Positions 26,701 through 41,000 of a stretch of DNA of 64,000 nucleotides are shown piece by piece (position 1 is the stretch's first letter; the number at the start of each line of letters is the position of its first letter). This DNA comes from Tetrahymena thermophila SB210 (lineage: Eukaryota > Ciliophora > Oligohymenophorea > Hymenostomatida > Tetrahymenidae), in assembly GCF_000189635.1 (NCBI RefSeq), contig NW_002475959.1:248001-312000 (forward strand), written 5' to 3'. Both the position numbers and the translations under genes were made by a program. Below the pieces are notes generated by a model, which had not been told where the DNA came from, did not search any database, and saw only the letters and a list, made by a program, of their open reading frames with translations.

Positions 26701-29700
26701 CTGGAAGTTTATCTTTAATAGATTCTGAATCAGAGAATAATGTTTATGAATAATAAGAAGCTAACATTGAATTCAATTAGATTCTTTGGCAACTTGATAA
26801 ATTAATTAACAATTCATAATTTATCTAGGAGGAAGAGGAATATAACAATGAAAGTTATTGTGATCCAAATATTTTAAAATTTAATCATGAAAATAATTTG
26901 GTGAAATTTGATGAGCAAGATGATAACTAAAATATTTAAATAGAAAAAGGAAATAAGATTGTAGATAGTGAAAACTTATAAAATGTAATTGCAATATCAA
27001 CAACTTAAGTTGAAAACTAGGAAAACGAGGGACAATAAAGCTTTATTCATATTCCAACTGAAGATAATTTAAAACCTGAAATTAATTATGATGAATTTCT
27101 TTATGATTATAACAGCTTTGATTTTAATATTGATTTGACTCAGCTTGATTTAGATTTATCTGAAGAAAAATCCTAACACAAAATTAAAAAAATGAATTAA
27201 ATAAACTTCTAAGAAAGTTACCTTGCATTCAAAAAATTCCTTACTCATTTCAAGAATTCTACGTTCTAAAATTTGAAGCGTTTTTATAATTCTTTTAAAA
27301 ATTTGGAGTATTAAGTATCTTTTGCATAGTACTATTACACAATTTTAATACCTTTGTATTTAGCCTATTCTGATATCACTTTTAGAAATCCTATTTTGAT
27401 TGCAATAGAAGCTCTCATCCTTATTATAGAATTAAGAAATCTTAATAAAAGTAGAATCACTTTAAATTAAATTTATGAGGAGCTTAAATTTTTAAAGCTT
27501 CCAGATGGTAATTTCAATAGATTTTTTATTAATTAAATTTTGAGAAAATAATTTTATTCATTAATCATTAACTAAAAAAGAAAAATTAGCAAATAAAAAT
27601 AATTAAATATTTATAAATGCTACTCAAATAATTTTTTAACAGCGATTGTAGCAAGCACCTTAACTTTCAACTATAATTTTAAATCCATATCCAAAAAGGT
27701 TGCAAATGAGATAATTATAAATTAATTTATTAATTAAACATTTATAAATAAAATAAATAATTTATCTTAAAAATGTTTAAATAATTTAGTAAATTATAAA
27801 TAATCATTTCATAAATATATTAATTTAATTTAATCTAATAAAATAAATAAATTAATAATCAATTAAATAAATAAATATTTAGATAGCGTTTTATAGAAAG
27901 GGTTTAGCTAATACGATAAAGAAGAAGATAAAATGAAAAGATAAAATCACTTAGAGAGTAGGGCTATTTATAGGAAATTGTTGATAGGGTATTAAATCGT
28001 ACAAGCTATTCCATTTTCATTGATATTTGATTTATGCCAACTAAAGGATAGGAGAACTGATTACTTTTTAATAATTATTTAAATGCTCAGATGTATTTCC
28101 TTTACAAGAATGTTTAATATTCTTTCGCCTATTAGGAAGAAAAATATTTATCTTACTAAAGTCATAGAGATTATATTAACATATATTTTTATGAATCATG
28201 TTTTCTGCTGTATTCTTATATTTTTAGGAAATATGGAGTCTGACTTTAATAATTCTTGGTTTGCAAAGATACCAGCTCCTTAGCCAGATTATCCTAACAA
28301 TTATGTAAATTTTTTAAATTTATTGATTAATTTACATATTTTTCTTAATTATTAAATAGAGAACCACCCTTAATATTTCTAATGTTTCTATTTATATACA
28401 TGCAACTTATTGGTCTTATGTGACATGCTCTCATGTTGGTGTAGGAGACGTTACAGGAGTAAATATAAGAGAAAGAGCTTACAGCATTATTATAATGTTC
28501 TTTACAACATTTTTGCATTTATATGTTTTCGGGAACATCGCTACAATCGCTAAAGATGCAACTTTCATATTAAAGAAAAACCTAGACGAGAAGTATCAGC
28601 AAGTCATGTTTACAGTTAAAAATATCGATCTTCATAGATTTTAGATATAAATAGAAGCATATTTCAATTTTATATGGAATGATTTTTTGGGTTTGGATGA
28701 AAATGAAGTCATTAAAAAGCTTCCATATATTCTAAAAGTCGAATTTTTTAAGAAAAAATACTCATAGAGCTTGAAATAGAGCAATTTATTCAAACTTAAT
28801 GGATGGTAAAGAGATTCTAATATAGAGAGCTAACTTCTCAGATTTATGCACACAAAAATATATCTTCCTAGTGATATAATTGCTTAAGCTGGATAAACAT
28901 ATTAGGACCTTTACATTCTCCTTCAAGGCAGAGTAGAAGCATTTTAATTTAATGGAATAAAGGCTTACGATTTTTAAATTGGAGATTACTTTGGAGGATC
29001 TATAGAAGGAAATTTACCTCTTTCTTGCTATTTATAAGCATAGTAAAAATTTGTTTATTTTGAAAAGTATTTTACAATTTTAGATTCATGAATTAATTAA
29101 ATAGTTTAATTTATATTCTTCTATCATAACGCTAAATAAAATACTTCAATTTTAAAAGCTAAATTTGAATAAATCCACACAAAAATACTAGAAAAAGCTA
29201 TTTTTAGAATATATTATTCAATACTCAATTTTAATAATTTATCATGGGTTAATTTTCTGTAATTTATTTGAATACCGTAATACCTTTTTAAAAAGATTTT
29301 TTAATTACTTTTAGGAAAGTAAATAAAAAATTGATCTTTCGTTAATACCTATCTTTTTAACCAAAAAAATATTTATCTTATAAAAGATTAGAGGTATTGA
29401 GGTATAAATTTGTAAATTTACATTTGTAAATGTGAATATTTTTGGAAAAAATAGTTTATTTTTCTAAGAGTTATCAAACTTTTTATATTTATAGAATCAT
29501 TTGCAACGTTGGAATAATTCCTAAAGAGTCACTGAAACACATCAAAGTAGTATTCCCTGACTGGTACTCTAAAATAATGAGCATACAAAAAAGAAATAAC
29601 TAGGAGTGGTTGTACAGTCTCAACTTTTTTTAAAAAAAACTTCCATAAGATCATATTCTATTAACAAGTGATAATAATTTTATAGATTATTAAGTAACTT

Positions 29701-32193
29701 CTGAATTACTAAATCACTATAAAGCTGTAGCAGCTAATTTTTTGGAGTTATAAGTTATAGAAAGAAAAAAAGAAACGAAAACTTAAAAAGATGCTAACAT
29801 GGACTTATTCAAAGACTTTAATTTAATTGATGATGATGAGGATGAAGAAAAAGATGAGAATTAAAAAAAAGAAAATGCTGATGATGATAATCAAAATAAC
29901 TAAAAATAAGAAAATAAAAACTTACAAAAGCAATCGAATTTGTTAAATTCATTGAGATAATAGGTTAGAAAGAATACATTTTACCAAAATTATATTGGAT
30001 ATGTAGAATAAGCTGAGGTAATTTAAATTTATTATTTATAGTCTTTATAAAATAAAAATTAACTAACAATTTGTAGATATTTTATAAATACAAATTCGGA
30101 TAAGCTTTCTAAATAAGTAGTAATAATTAATTATTAGAAAAATAATGAAAGAATTTTTATTTTAAAATATGTTGATTCTAGCTAGAATTTATTCTTATTT
30201 CAAAATAAAATTTAGTAACTAATAAACATAAACATTTATTCAATAGCTATTTTATAATAATTTATTTTCTAAAATATTTAAAAGGATAAATCTATTAAAT
30301 CTGAAAAATACAAAAATTTGTTTATTATATCAAATCCTTATGGATATGAGTAAGGAAATAAAATAAAAAAAATGAATATGATTATATTGAACTGGAAATA
30401 TGTATATAAAATATTTTTGCTCTTTGATTCTAAGTTTGACTACTTCCTCCACCCTACTTCAAATGCTTTTTATCAACTCTAATGGATGTCGATGATATTT
30501 AGTATTTATAGTATCATTTTTACCCCAATTTACATTTGCTATGAAATAGAGCTAAACAACTACATTTTCTTCTTTGAGGTATATTTATCTCTTTATTTAT
30601 TTATAATAGCATTAATATCAAAACACTTCTTTGTATGCAATAAAAATTATATTTTTTGCTTAGGTTTTAAGTGCTTTCCAATTAGTGGTGCAGCTCTATA
30701 TTGATATCAAAACACCCTTTTATATTTAAGGAACTCTTGTTACAGATACCAAAAAAATCATTGCTTATATGTGGAAATCAAAAAACCTGTTGTAAAGATT
30801 TATTCACTTGCTACCCCTTAATTTGATTTTATGGACGTATTCGTTAGATAATAAAGATAATTTAATATTATACTCTTTTTTGAGTTTAATTAGAGGTGTC
30901 AGATCAGTTTATCTCTTTGAAGTCAATAATATTTTGTAACGGATTTCATAACTAAATAAAACTCAATAAAAGCTTTTTGGTATTTTTTAAAGTGTTCTTT
31001 ATCTTGTCACTTGCTGGCATTACATCTCTTGCATTTGGTTTTGGTTTGTTTTAAACATATCTCAAAGGTTTGTGGTAATTAACTAATTAAATAATTTACG
31101 ACAACTATTATATTTCATAATTAACAAATATTTAAAAAATTATATGATATAAATTACAGCCTGATTCTAATTGGATAGTTGCTAATACTTTGTATGATGC
31201 TTAGCTAAATGAAAAAATTATAAATAGCATGTTTTTTGTGATGAGCATAGCTACAACATGTGGATATCCAAGTATGAAATCTAATAATGATTATGAAAGA
31301 GTGTTTTTTTTCTTAACAATTTACTTTGGTGATGCTTTTATTGCTTATGGTTTTGGTAAGCTGGCTTCTTAATCTGAGCTATTAGCTGAAGTCTAATTAG
31401 AAATTCACTCAAAAATAATGTAATTAATAAATAAATAAATCATTTAAATTTAACACTCTTTATTTCTAATAAAATTAATTTAGGTAATTTAGAATTCTGT
31501 TAAGCGATATATATGACAGTAAAAATAAAACACATGACTAAAGAAATAGGAGAATTGAACACTACTATTTATACAAATCAACTACTCAAGTTTCTGCAGA
31601 ATAAGATTTGTTACAGATTATGCCTTTAATTCCTTATACTTTGGTAAAATTCTATTATTATCTATTTATATTTTTGGAGAAAGCATTCAATTATGATTTT
31701 TTCTAATTTCTTTAATTTAAAATTTAAACTTTGTTTAATTTATAGCATTATTAATTTATTTTGATTTTTTAATCTAAAGTATGAGTAGCTAATGTTAACA
31801 AGTAAAATGAAATTCTTGTAAAATATACCTATATTATACAAATTGACAAAATCAGTTTATTATAAAGAAATAGCTCAATATATTGAGCGCAAAGTATTTT
31901 TACAAAATGACTATATAAACGTAAAGAATAGCACTGATTCTGACTTATATTTTATCAGTAAGGGAACTGTTAAAGTATTAAGCCCAAAAGAAGACTCGAT
32001 TTTACTAACACTAAAAGAAGGAGATGTTTTTAGCAGCATAACCATGAATAAAGATAACAAACTTAGGCTCTGTAATACATTTTCGAGTAATTTCACTGAA
32101 GTCGTTACTATTAAATTAGAGCACACTCAAAAGTTGTTTTAACTATTCCCAGAATTAAAAGTAGAAATAGTACAGCAAAGTAAATTGAAAGAT

Positions 32194-32245
<52 letters not shown>

Positions 32246-34038
32246 TTGTTTGTTTGTTTGTTTAAAAAAAAGCTACTAAGTAAGGTAAAAAAAAAGGATA
32301 CACTTTGAATTTGATTTCAAATTTAGTTAATTATACTGATACAAAGATTGGTTAGTTAGGTTTAAAGAGGGTTGAGTCTATCCTTAGCTGCTTTAAGCTT
32401 AAGTCGTAGTTAAAACCAGAATTAAGAATAGGATTGACAAATTTAAGAAGGCAAATGATTGCAGTTAATAGCAACAGTAGCAAGAGAAATAGTATTATTT
32501 CAAGGAATGATTCTTAAAAGGGAGGATACAGCTTAAATAACAGTTCTCAAACTCCTACACGCTAAAATATTAAATAAGATACTGAAAATTAGGATAGGAC
32601 CAATAATTCTCTAATACTTGAAGCTGATGATAATAATTTTCTTAGACCAAAAAACCATTAAGTTTAAAGAAAGAGTATTTTTTCAAAAACAAATAATGTG
32701 TTAAGTAATTTAAACCAACCAGAAAATTCAAATAACTCAAGTAATAAGGATAAAAATTCACCTCCTAGTAATCCATTTCAATAAAATAACCAAGATTTGT
32801 TAGAAAATCCTATTAGTCTTTCCAATAAGATAATTTTGTCTCCTTTGAAAGCAAGCTCATCTCATATCAGCAAATTTAAAAATATAATGTTGAAAAAGCA
32901 AGACACAGACCCCCAAAGCAAAAAATAAGAAGAAAATACCCCAGATCAGTTAAATACAAACTTAAACATATCATTAAAATATTCGCCTAAATTAGATAAT
33001 TAAAAAAATTAACAAGAAGATAACATGCTTAAGTCATAAGTTTTAAAACTTAGCTCGCCATAGCCTACAGGAGTTAGCAAGCTTAGAAACCTATTTTTGA
33101 AGAGAGAAATTATACCAGAAAATTAAAATACAGCTTTACAAAAAGAGAAAATCACTCAACAAATGATAAATTCAAAAAAGCAATCAAAGTTCTTTAAACT
33201 ATTAGAAAAAATTGATGAAAGAAGAAACGGAAAAAGTGAAATTTAATCACCTGATTTTGGTTTCCAAAATATTGAAAGCTTAAGCAATAAAAAATAATTA
33301 CTGGGTGATAGTGAAGTAGAAGAAGAAACTAAATCTTTGCTTGAAGAATCATTTTCATCATATTAGGGAAACTAAATCTACTATAGCACTGAGGGTTCTT
33401 AACAAAATATATCAAGCAATTCTGATAATGAGGAAAGCAATTAAGAAGATGAACTCAAGAATGCAATTGATAAAATAAAATTAAAAGGTATTTAAAAGCC
33501 TCTCAAGAAATTTAATTTCAGAAAAAAATATTTGCAAAAGTAAAAGAATATTTCGCCTATGAACAAATATGCACAATTATACAGTAAACTATCAAAAAAT
33601 AATCAGAAACAGCCCAAAGTGAAAAGCATCAAACAACAAAATAATGAAATTTTCAATAAGAAAAAAATATATTTATTATTCAGTAAAAATAAAAGTAAAT
33701 AAAAGTTTTTTTAAAATAAAATAATGATTAAATTAATTTTTCTTTTATAAATAGATTTTAAAATAGTTAAATTAAATAGTGATAAGGCAGATTCAAATGC
33801 TTTCTTATCAGACTCAGAAATAGTTCAAGAAAATGAAAACAACTTTAACATTCCCACATATGGTTCAAGAAGAATGGTGATAGGAAATCACAAGATTTAA
33901 AGAAGATATTCTAGAATTGGTTTAAGTAAAATGACTCAGCTCTCCTTACTCTCTAACTCAAGTTTAAGGTGGGGATCATAACTAATTAACCAAGCCTATG
34001 AATACAATACTAAGAGAATTAATAACTTTAATGATTGA
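20756..34038 (+). CDS. four-repeat cyclic-nucleotide-gated-type channel, copy 1
   Basis: Nineteen exons give a 3,302-residue chain whose phases all close. Repeat I (about residues 30-500) has S1-S2, S3-S5, pore SSFGD (21674-21688) and a binding domain with FGEVGILLSNYRS. Repeat II (590-1070) has an S4-like run RALRLLKLIKFQRF, pore QGSYGD (split by an intron at 24429-24743), a classic C-linker, and a binding domain with FGG. A 520-residue Q/N/D/E-rich linker follows. Repeat III (1600-2110) has pore HVGVGD (28432-28449) and a cassette reduced to FGGS. Repeat IV (2240-2735) has pore TTCGYP (31250-31267) and a strongly degenerate binding domain. A 570-residue S/N/K-rich tail ends at TGA 34036-34038. 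Inference: a plasma- or ciliary-membrane cation channel, one chain making the whole pore. Each repeat resembles EAG/HCN/CNG channels. It is the most diverged copy. Confidence 0.82.
20756..34038 (+). other. exon map of channel copy 1
   Basis: Exons: 20756-21080, 21261-21822, 22255-22385, 22513-23058, 23425-23670, 23754-24428, 24744-25077, 25216-25621, 25680-27507, 27883-28304, 28360-29042, 29495-30017, 30285-30578, 30664-31071, 31160-31419, 31484-31643, 31780-32179, 32273-33694, 33755-34038. Boundaries were placed by GT/AG, frame and alignment with copies 2-4. Summed length is 9,909 bases, divisible by three. Exon 9 (1,828 bases) carries the whole repeat II-III linker plus S1-S2 of repeat III. 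Copy 1 lacks the repeat III intron found in copies 2 and 3 (42264-42356, 54597-54649). Confidence 0.7.
32180..32272 (+). repeat. (TTTA)n/(GTTT)n microsatellite inside an intron of copy 1
   Basis: The intron between exons 17 and 18 is mostly a perfect TTTA tetranucleotide run (about 32196-32247) followed by four GTTT units. It is spliced out between GTAAAT and AAAG. Confidence 0.8.
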
Positions 34039-35013
34039 GTGAGATCTCTTAGCTTACTTCATATCACTTCATTCAAAATATCTAAAATTTACTAAACAAA
34101 ATAATAAATAAATAAATTGTTTTATTTTTTAAATGTTCAATGAAATTTTATTTATTTATTAGCCAATTTTCACAAAAAGGCAAACAAATAAAAAAAATAA
34201 TACTAAATGTTAATTAATTATTCTTTTCGAGACAAAATATTATGATGTAACGAAATAAATATTTAAGATATAAAATAATTATTTTAATAAATAAATAAAA
34301 AAATTTAATAACTAACTAAACGTTTACTTATATTTAAATTTATTTAATATATTTATTTGATTTAACTATGGTTTGAATGCTATTCATTTATTTATACTTT
34401 GTTAAATAAAGAAATGCTTAACACTTAAAAACTAGAACTAAAAAATTTAGTTTTTCTATTTCAGAAAAATAATTAATTTACAAGAAAATATCAAATTAAT
34501 TTTCTAATTCAATAAAAATCATATGATTATTTCTAATTTATCATGAATGAAATATAATCATAAAAAATAAAAGAATCTATAAAAAAAATAAAATCTAACT
34601 ATTAAATTTTGTATGATAGGCAAAGGTTCTACTTAAAAAAATAAGATCATTTTGAAGTTAAAAAGTAGAGGTTTAGGCATTTGACCCATTATTTTTAATT
34701 TTTAGTTATATATAGATGTTAAATATTTTTTACTGATTTATTTTCTTGAGATGTAATTAATTTGAGTAGTATTAGTAACTAAAAATTTTCTTTATTAATT
34801 GCTTATTTATTTATTGATATCTAATAATCTAATAAGTAATTTACAAAGATTAGTATATTAAATCCAATTAAAGATATTAAAAAGTAGAAATAAAAATAGG
34901 ATCTATAAAAGGCTAAGCAAGCAGCGCATTTCTAAAAGTTCAAACTTTTACTTCGAAACCAAATAAAATATACACACACATAATTAGCAAGCTGACCTTA
35001 AAAATAGTAGAAA
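34039..35013. promoter_or_regulatory. spacer between channel copies 1 and 2
   Basis: 975 A+T-rich bases with the 3' end of copy 1 and the promoter of copy 2. No coding frame is seen, and no clear similarity to the upstream block shared by copies 3 and 4. Confidence 0.4.
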
Positions 35014-38000
35014 ATGATGAATAATTAATCTGATTTATAAAATAACCTTATGAATCTAAAATAAAAAAATGAATATAATTCTTATTTGAAATCAACTAGT
35101 TTTTTATGGAATTTTTTTATTTTCTTTATAGATTTATACGTATTCGCAATATATCAGATATGGTTATCTCTCGATTTAAATCCTTTTAATATGTACATTA
35201 TAGTAGGCATATCAGTTGAATTCATTTATTTAGTAAACCTCGTTTTAATTATAGCTGTGAGAAATAAGCAAAATAACATGCATTACTATTTCTTTACCTA
35301 CCTCAAGTTCAATAATTTTTATTAAGGTAATTCATTAATTTATCTGTAAAAAAGTAGGATTTATATAAATGGAAATTAATTTAATCCTTAACTTTATTAT
35401 TTGGAATTTTTTTAAAGAAATCTAGTTAGCTTTAAAATTGTTTATATTTTTTTTTTTTGAGATGCCATTTAAAGAGTTAACTTAGAGTATTTATAAATAA
35501 TTATACTGGTGAGTGCATAAATTCAAACAAATATGCTATAATAATCTTAGATTGAATGCATTTTTATTGATAGTTATATTAATACAATTAGTTTTCTGAT
35601 TTTTTTTACATTTAAAATAGGATTTGTGTCATTAATCAATCTTATATCGCTTATTCCTACTCATTTCATAGTGATTGTATATTTAAAGTATAAATAAGAT
35701 CCTGGTGTTTCTTAACTGGAGATAGATATTCCAAAGGTAGTGAATTTGATTTTAGTAACTAAGCTATTAAGATATGTAAATATAAAAGAGTTTTTAGCTA
35801 AATTTGAGCATTTGATAAAGTTCCTAGATTTTAATAAGCTAACTTTCTTTAGAATATTTGTTACTTTACTCTAGCTTTTACAGATTATACATTTATTTGC
35901 TTGCTGTTTTGTATTTTACAATATTTATATAGGATCTGGGTACTTTTCTATTACTTAGTATGATGTTTCAGGTGATTATATAAAATACGTTATTGGCTTA
36001 GAATGGGCTGTAGAATCTATGATAGGATCTTGCTTTGGTGATGTTTATCCTCATACTGATGGAGAAATTTTTTTAACTTTCTTTTCCATGATAGCTGGAG
36101 CAGTTTTCTATTGCAAAATATTCTCTGATTTTAATAGCATAATCTAAATTAATTAGCAATTCACCTTAGAGCTGAGGTAAATATTTAAATAAACTAAAAA
36201 GCAAACAAAATAACAAATAAATAAATAAAATTTATATTAAATAAACTCATTTTAAATTTTAATAATCCACTTTTATTTAATTAATCTAATAAATATTTTA
36301 AAAACTTTTTCATATGAAAAAATTAAAAGATAAATCATATATTATTAATTAAAAATTTATTTTTTAAAATATTCTGATTATTAGATTTGTTAATTGATAT
36401 ATTTAATCTTTTAGTTCTACTTTTAAATAGATTATTTTATTAAAAATGAACAAATATAAAACCTTAATATATTTAATTTTTAATAGAGACAAAGAAAAAC
36501 AAGCTTACTTTATTGCTAACAACAAGCAAGTATCATAAAGAACATTTGAAAAAATACAGTATTTCTACAATAATTTTGAAGAAGGATAAAAAATTTGTAA
36601 ATATTAAATTTTATATAAATTAAAAACTAACAAATTTTTCATTTTTCAGTAATGTATTATAGCATAATTAAAGAACTCCCTTCTTAATTAAAGTAAGAAG
36701 TGCTATAGAAATTTCAATAAAGTTTGGTTCAAAAAGTGTAAATCTTTAATTTAGGGCAAACAGAATTTGTCAATAAAATGATTTAAAAAATGTATCCTCA
36801 AGTTGCTGTTAAAGATGATTTTGTATTAAAAATGGGAGAATCAGCATAAGACTTTTTTATATTAGCTAAAGGCAAGGTAGAAATTATAAATCGTGATAAA
36901 AAGAAGGTGATTAGAGTACTAGAACCAGGAGCTTATTTTGGAGAAATTGCTATTCTAATCAATTAACATAGAACATGCTTTGCAAAGGCATAAAATGATT
37001 GCATTTTTATGTGTATAAAAAAGGATGATTTTTTAGGTATTTTAAACCAGTTCCCTTAAATTAAGAACTTTCTTATAAAAGTTGCACAATAAAGAATGGG
37101 CACTATTAACTATGAAGAGAATAATTAAAATCGTATTATTGATAAAATTTAAACCAAGAAATTAAACTTTTATTCTAAAAGTAAATAAATTATTATTTTA
37201 TAAAAACAAGAATTTTCAATATTTTAACAGTAAATATCAATTTAAGAATAAATTGTGTAAAATTTTTTCTACCTAAAATTCAAAAAGAAAAAAAGTAGAT
37301 TGATTTTAAAAGAATAAATTAATTAGTTTATTTATTTATTTATTTATTTATTTTGTAAATTAAAAATTTGTTGTTAATTTTTGTTTTTTAGTAGTTAATC
37401 AAGACTCAAATGATTCTCTGGTTATGAGGAGAATGCAAATACTTACTACATAAAACAATAACTAGAGCCATGAGGATCTTTTTAGCTAAAAAACTATTTA
37501 AAATAATACATAGAATAACCAGCTATAAACTATTAATAATGAAGAGGAATCATTTATGGGTGATAGTATTTATACTTCTTTTAAAAATGAACATTTAAAC
37601 AGAAAAATTAAAAACCTAAAACAGTAAAAAAATTTAAAAGTTCTAATTCTTAATAGTCAGGTGAGTTTGTTTGATTTAATTATAAAAGATTTAATATATT
37701 ATTATTTTATTTAAAGGCTATGTTTTGCTGGGCTATGGTCTTACTTTTATGTTTAACTTACAATCTTTTTTACTCACTTTACAGTATTTTTTTTAGTGAC
37801 GATCTCTAAACTAAACCTTTGTTACTGATAGAAACGCTTAGTTTTTTTATCAACTTAATTGACTCTGTGATTTTCTCTAAACTCTCTACTTTTTCAAAAA
37901 AAAATAAAGATTTTATTTTGAATAACAAATAAATTCTTTTCAAATATTTAAATAAGGAATTTTTCTTCGATGTATTAGCCACAGTACCTTTCCCCAATAT

Positions 38001-41000
38001 ATATGAACTAGTTTGTGGTGAGAATGAATTTATGGATAATATGTTATTCATAAGACTATTTAGATTGCTAAGATTGATAAAATTCAGAAGATTATAGTAA
38101 TATATTTATATTTTACAAGAACAATACAAGACTAATTTTAAATATGGTACATTCTTTAAATTGGCTTATGTATACTTTTTCTTGAACCACCTTAATGCCT
38201 GCATTATGTACATTATATGCAAATTTGAATATGATAGAAATTTAGTAAACTCACTTGGTTTCTAAATGAATATAACTTCAATTCGTTAGGAGAGGCCCTT
38301 TATGTACACACACGTTTATATAAATTTCTTGTATTGGTCTTTTTGTGTCAGCACTCAGGGTAAAAAAAATTATTGAATTTTATATTTTACTAATTTAAAT
38401 TTTTTAATTTCTTTAGTTAAATTAAAACTTATTTAAAAATCCTTATTTGCAATGAAATGAATTTTAAAAAACTATCTCTTTTTAAAAAAATAAAAATAAA
38501 TTTTATAATTTACAAATCAGTATTTTAACATCTATTGATTTATTTATATTGATTGATTTGCTTATTTGTTCATTTTGAAAGATAATTAATAAGCATTTAA
38601 TATTTATAAAACTAAATTATAATTTATTTTAATTAGGAGCATATGGTGATATCTCAGCTATTAGTGCTATTGAAAAAACATACCAAAATATTGTTAATGT
38701 ATTTTTTAAAATATTTTTCTGTTACGTTTTTGCAAATCTAGCTTCTATAAACACAGTTTCAAAAAATATGCGTGAGTAATATTTAGAAGAATTAGATTCT
38801 TTTAAGTACTGGTCTAAATTAATAGGATTACCATCAGAAATAGAAAATAGAATTATTAAGATTTACAATTATAGGTGGAACCATTAGAAAGGAGTAGATG
38901 AAAAACAATTAGAAGAAAGTTTGCTGCCAGATAGCATAAAAAATAAAATGATGAACAAAAGAATGAAATTGTAATTTATTAAAAATATTATTTAAATATT
39001 TAACAATTTATTTATTATATTTAAGCATCATTTAGCTTGTAAATCCCCTTCAAAACTAAAAACTGATGAGTATCTAAATCTTATTTCTTAAAAGATTTGA
39101 AAAAGTTTTAATTACTTAAGGAGAATATGTTTTCAAAAAAGGGGATTTAGCTGAAGAAATTTACTTTATTGAAGAAGGAATAGTGTAAATAATAAACATT
39201 AAATGCAGTAATAATAATAAAAAAGAAGAAGAAATCTTAGCCGAGATAAGTTCATAAGGTTATTTTGGTGGAATAGAATTTATCAATGAAGTTCCAAGTC
39301 TCAGAAAAGTCTCTGCAAGAGCTAAGACAAATATATCTTTATTCTTACTAACTATGGAAAAGTATTCACAATTTATATCTGAGTATCCAGATGCTAAGTT
39401 ATTTATCAAGAATATTTATCGTCAAACCAGTTAAAACGTATATAAATTTAATATTTTATTTTTTTTTTAAGAACAATTATTTATATAGAAAAAAAAGAAA
39501 AAATAATTTGATGATTAAGAGCTTTAAAATAATATTTTTAGCTAAAATAAATAAAAAGAAATTAGTTAGAACTTTTTGAGTTTTGAAAGTATATAAATAA
39601 ATGATTTGAATGAAGATCATTATGATAATAACCAGACTAATCTCAATAAAGAAGTTAATAGCAAATTAAAAATATAACTAATTTAATAATAAGAGAAATA
39701 TATAAATTTAAATAAGTAAATAATTTATCGCGATGATGAAAATGAATAAACTAAATACTATAATGATTTAATAGGTTCTGTTATTTAAACATAGTTATTG
39801 GAATAAAAAGTCTAATTTTAAGTTTTATCTACTACTGAAAAAAAGTAAAATAAAAAGAATGCTTAAAATTCTTTACTTTTCGAATAAGAATTTGGTATTG
39901 AATAAAATAAGAATATTAAAGAAAATAATGAAGAAATGTAAAAAAATCTTTCCAATTTAACAAATTCAAATTAATCAAATCAAATTTAATAAAAAAAATA
40001 AAATAAAAGTTTATCTATAAATAAAATTGCACACAGTTAATTTGAAGAATAATAACAATAAAATACCTTAAAATATATAGAAGATTAAGGATAGACTTAA
40101 ATATAGGATTAAAAAAGGCTAAGTTTAATTTACTTTGATGATAGTAATGATTTTACAAATTATTAAAAATAACAAAACATAAATGTAAACATTCAGTCAC
40201 TAAATTCTCAAAGAAATCCTAGTCAAAACTAGATTATAGTAATAAATAGTAGTAGTATTAGTAGCAGCAGCAGTAGTAGTAGCTAACATAAATAACCATA
40301 AATTTAGTATAATTTTAATGGATTAGGTTAAACAAACAATAATAATTAAAGTATCTAAGTAGATAATTATTTTAAGCAGAAGGAGAAAACCGTTTCTCTG
40401 GAAGATATACTTTAATATAATAAATTTCAATCAAAAGAAGAAAATATTTTTACAGCTTCCAACACTTCATTTGTAGGGGAAAATTAGCAATTATTATTCT
40501 CTACAAAAAACAATTAAAAAAAATTTTAATTTGACTAATAAGGTTTAACCAATCAACTATAAAAGGCTACTGAATCCGAATAATTTAATATTGATTTTAA
40601 TTAAAATGATCTTTCGTTTTTAGGCATATAATTAGAAATTAGTGACAATGAAAAAGTTTAAAAATATTTTAATTAAAATTATGAATTTCAAGATTAGGCT
40701 GAAGGGATAAGCAAATTGACATAAAATTATGATATTTTATTTGAAGCAAATGAAATTGAATAAATTTTAGAAACAATTAACTTCCAAAGTGAATTTAGGG
40801 AATATAATTTTGATAGTGATTAAAATGAGTTTGAGTAAATTTAAAAAAATATTGATATTATTGAAACAGATTTAAATATAATTTCTAATCAGTAAAATGT
40901 ACTTGGTTTTAATAATAGTTATCAAACAATTAAATAGCTTGATAAAACTGTGTCTTACTCATAGCTAAGTATTAGCTTAGAAGAAACAATTATTCAAAAT

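Noticed and set aside
31911-32126. Minus-strand frame within copy 1
   Set aside because: Shadow of the fourth binding domain exon, which is supported by its paralogues.
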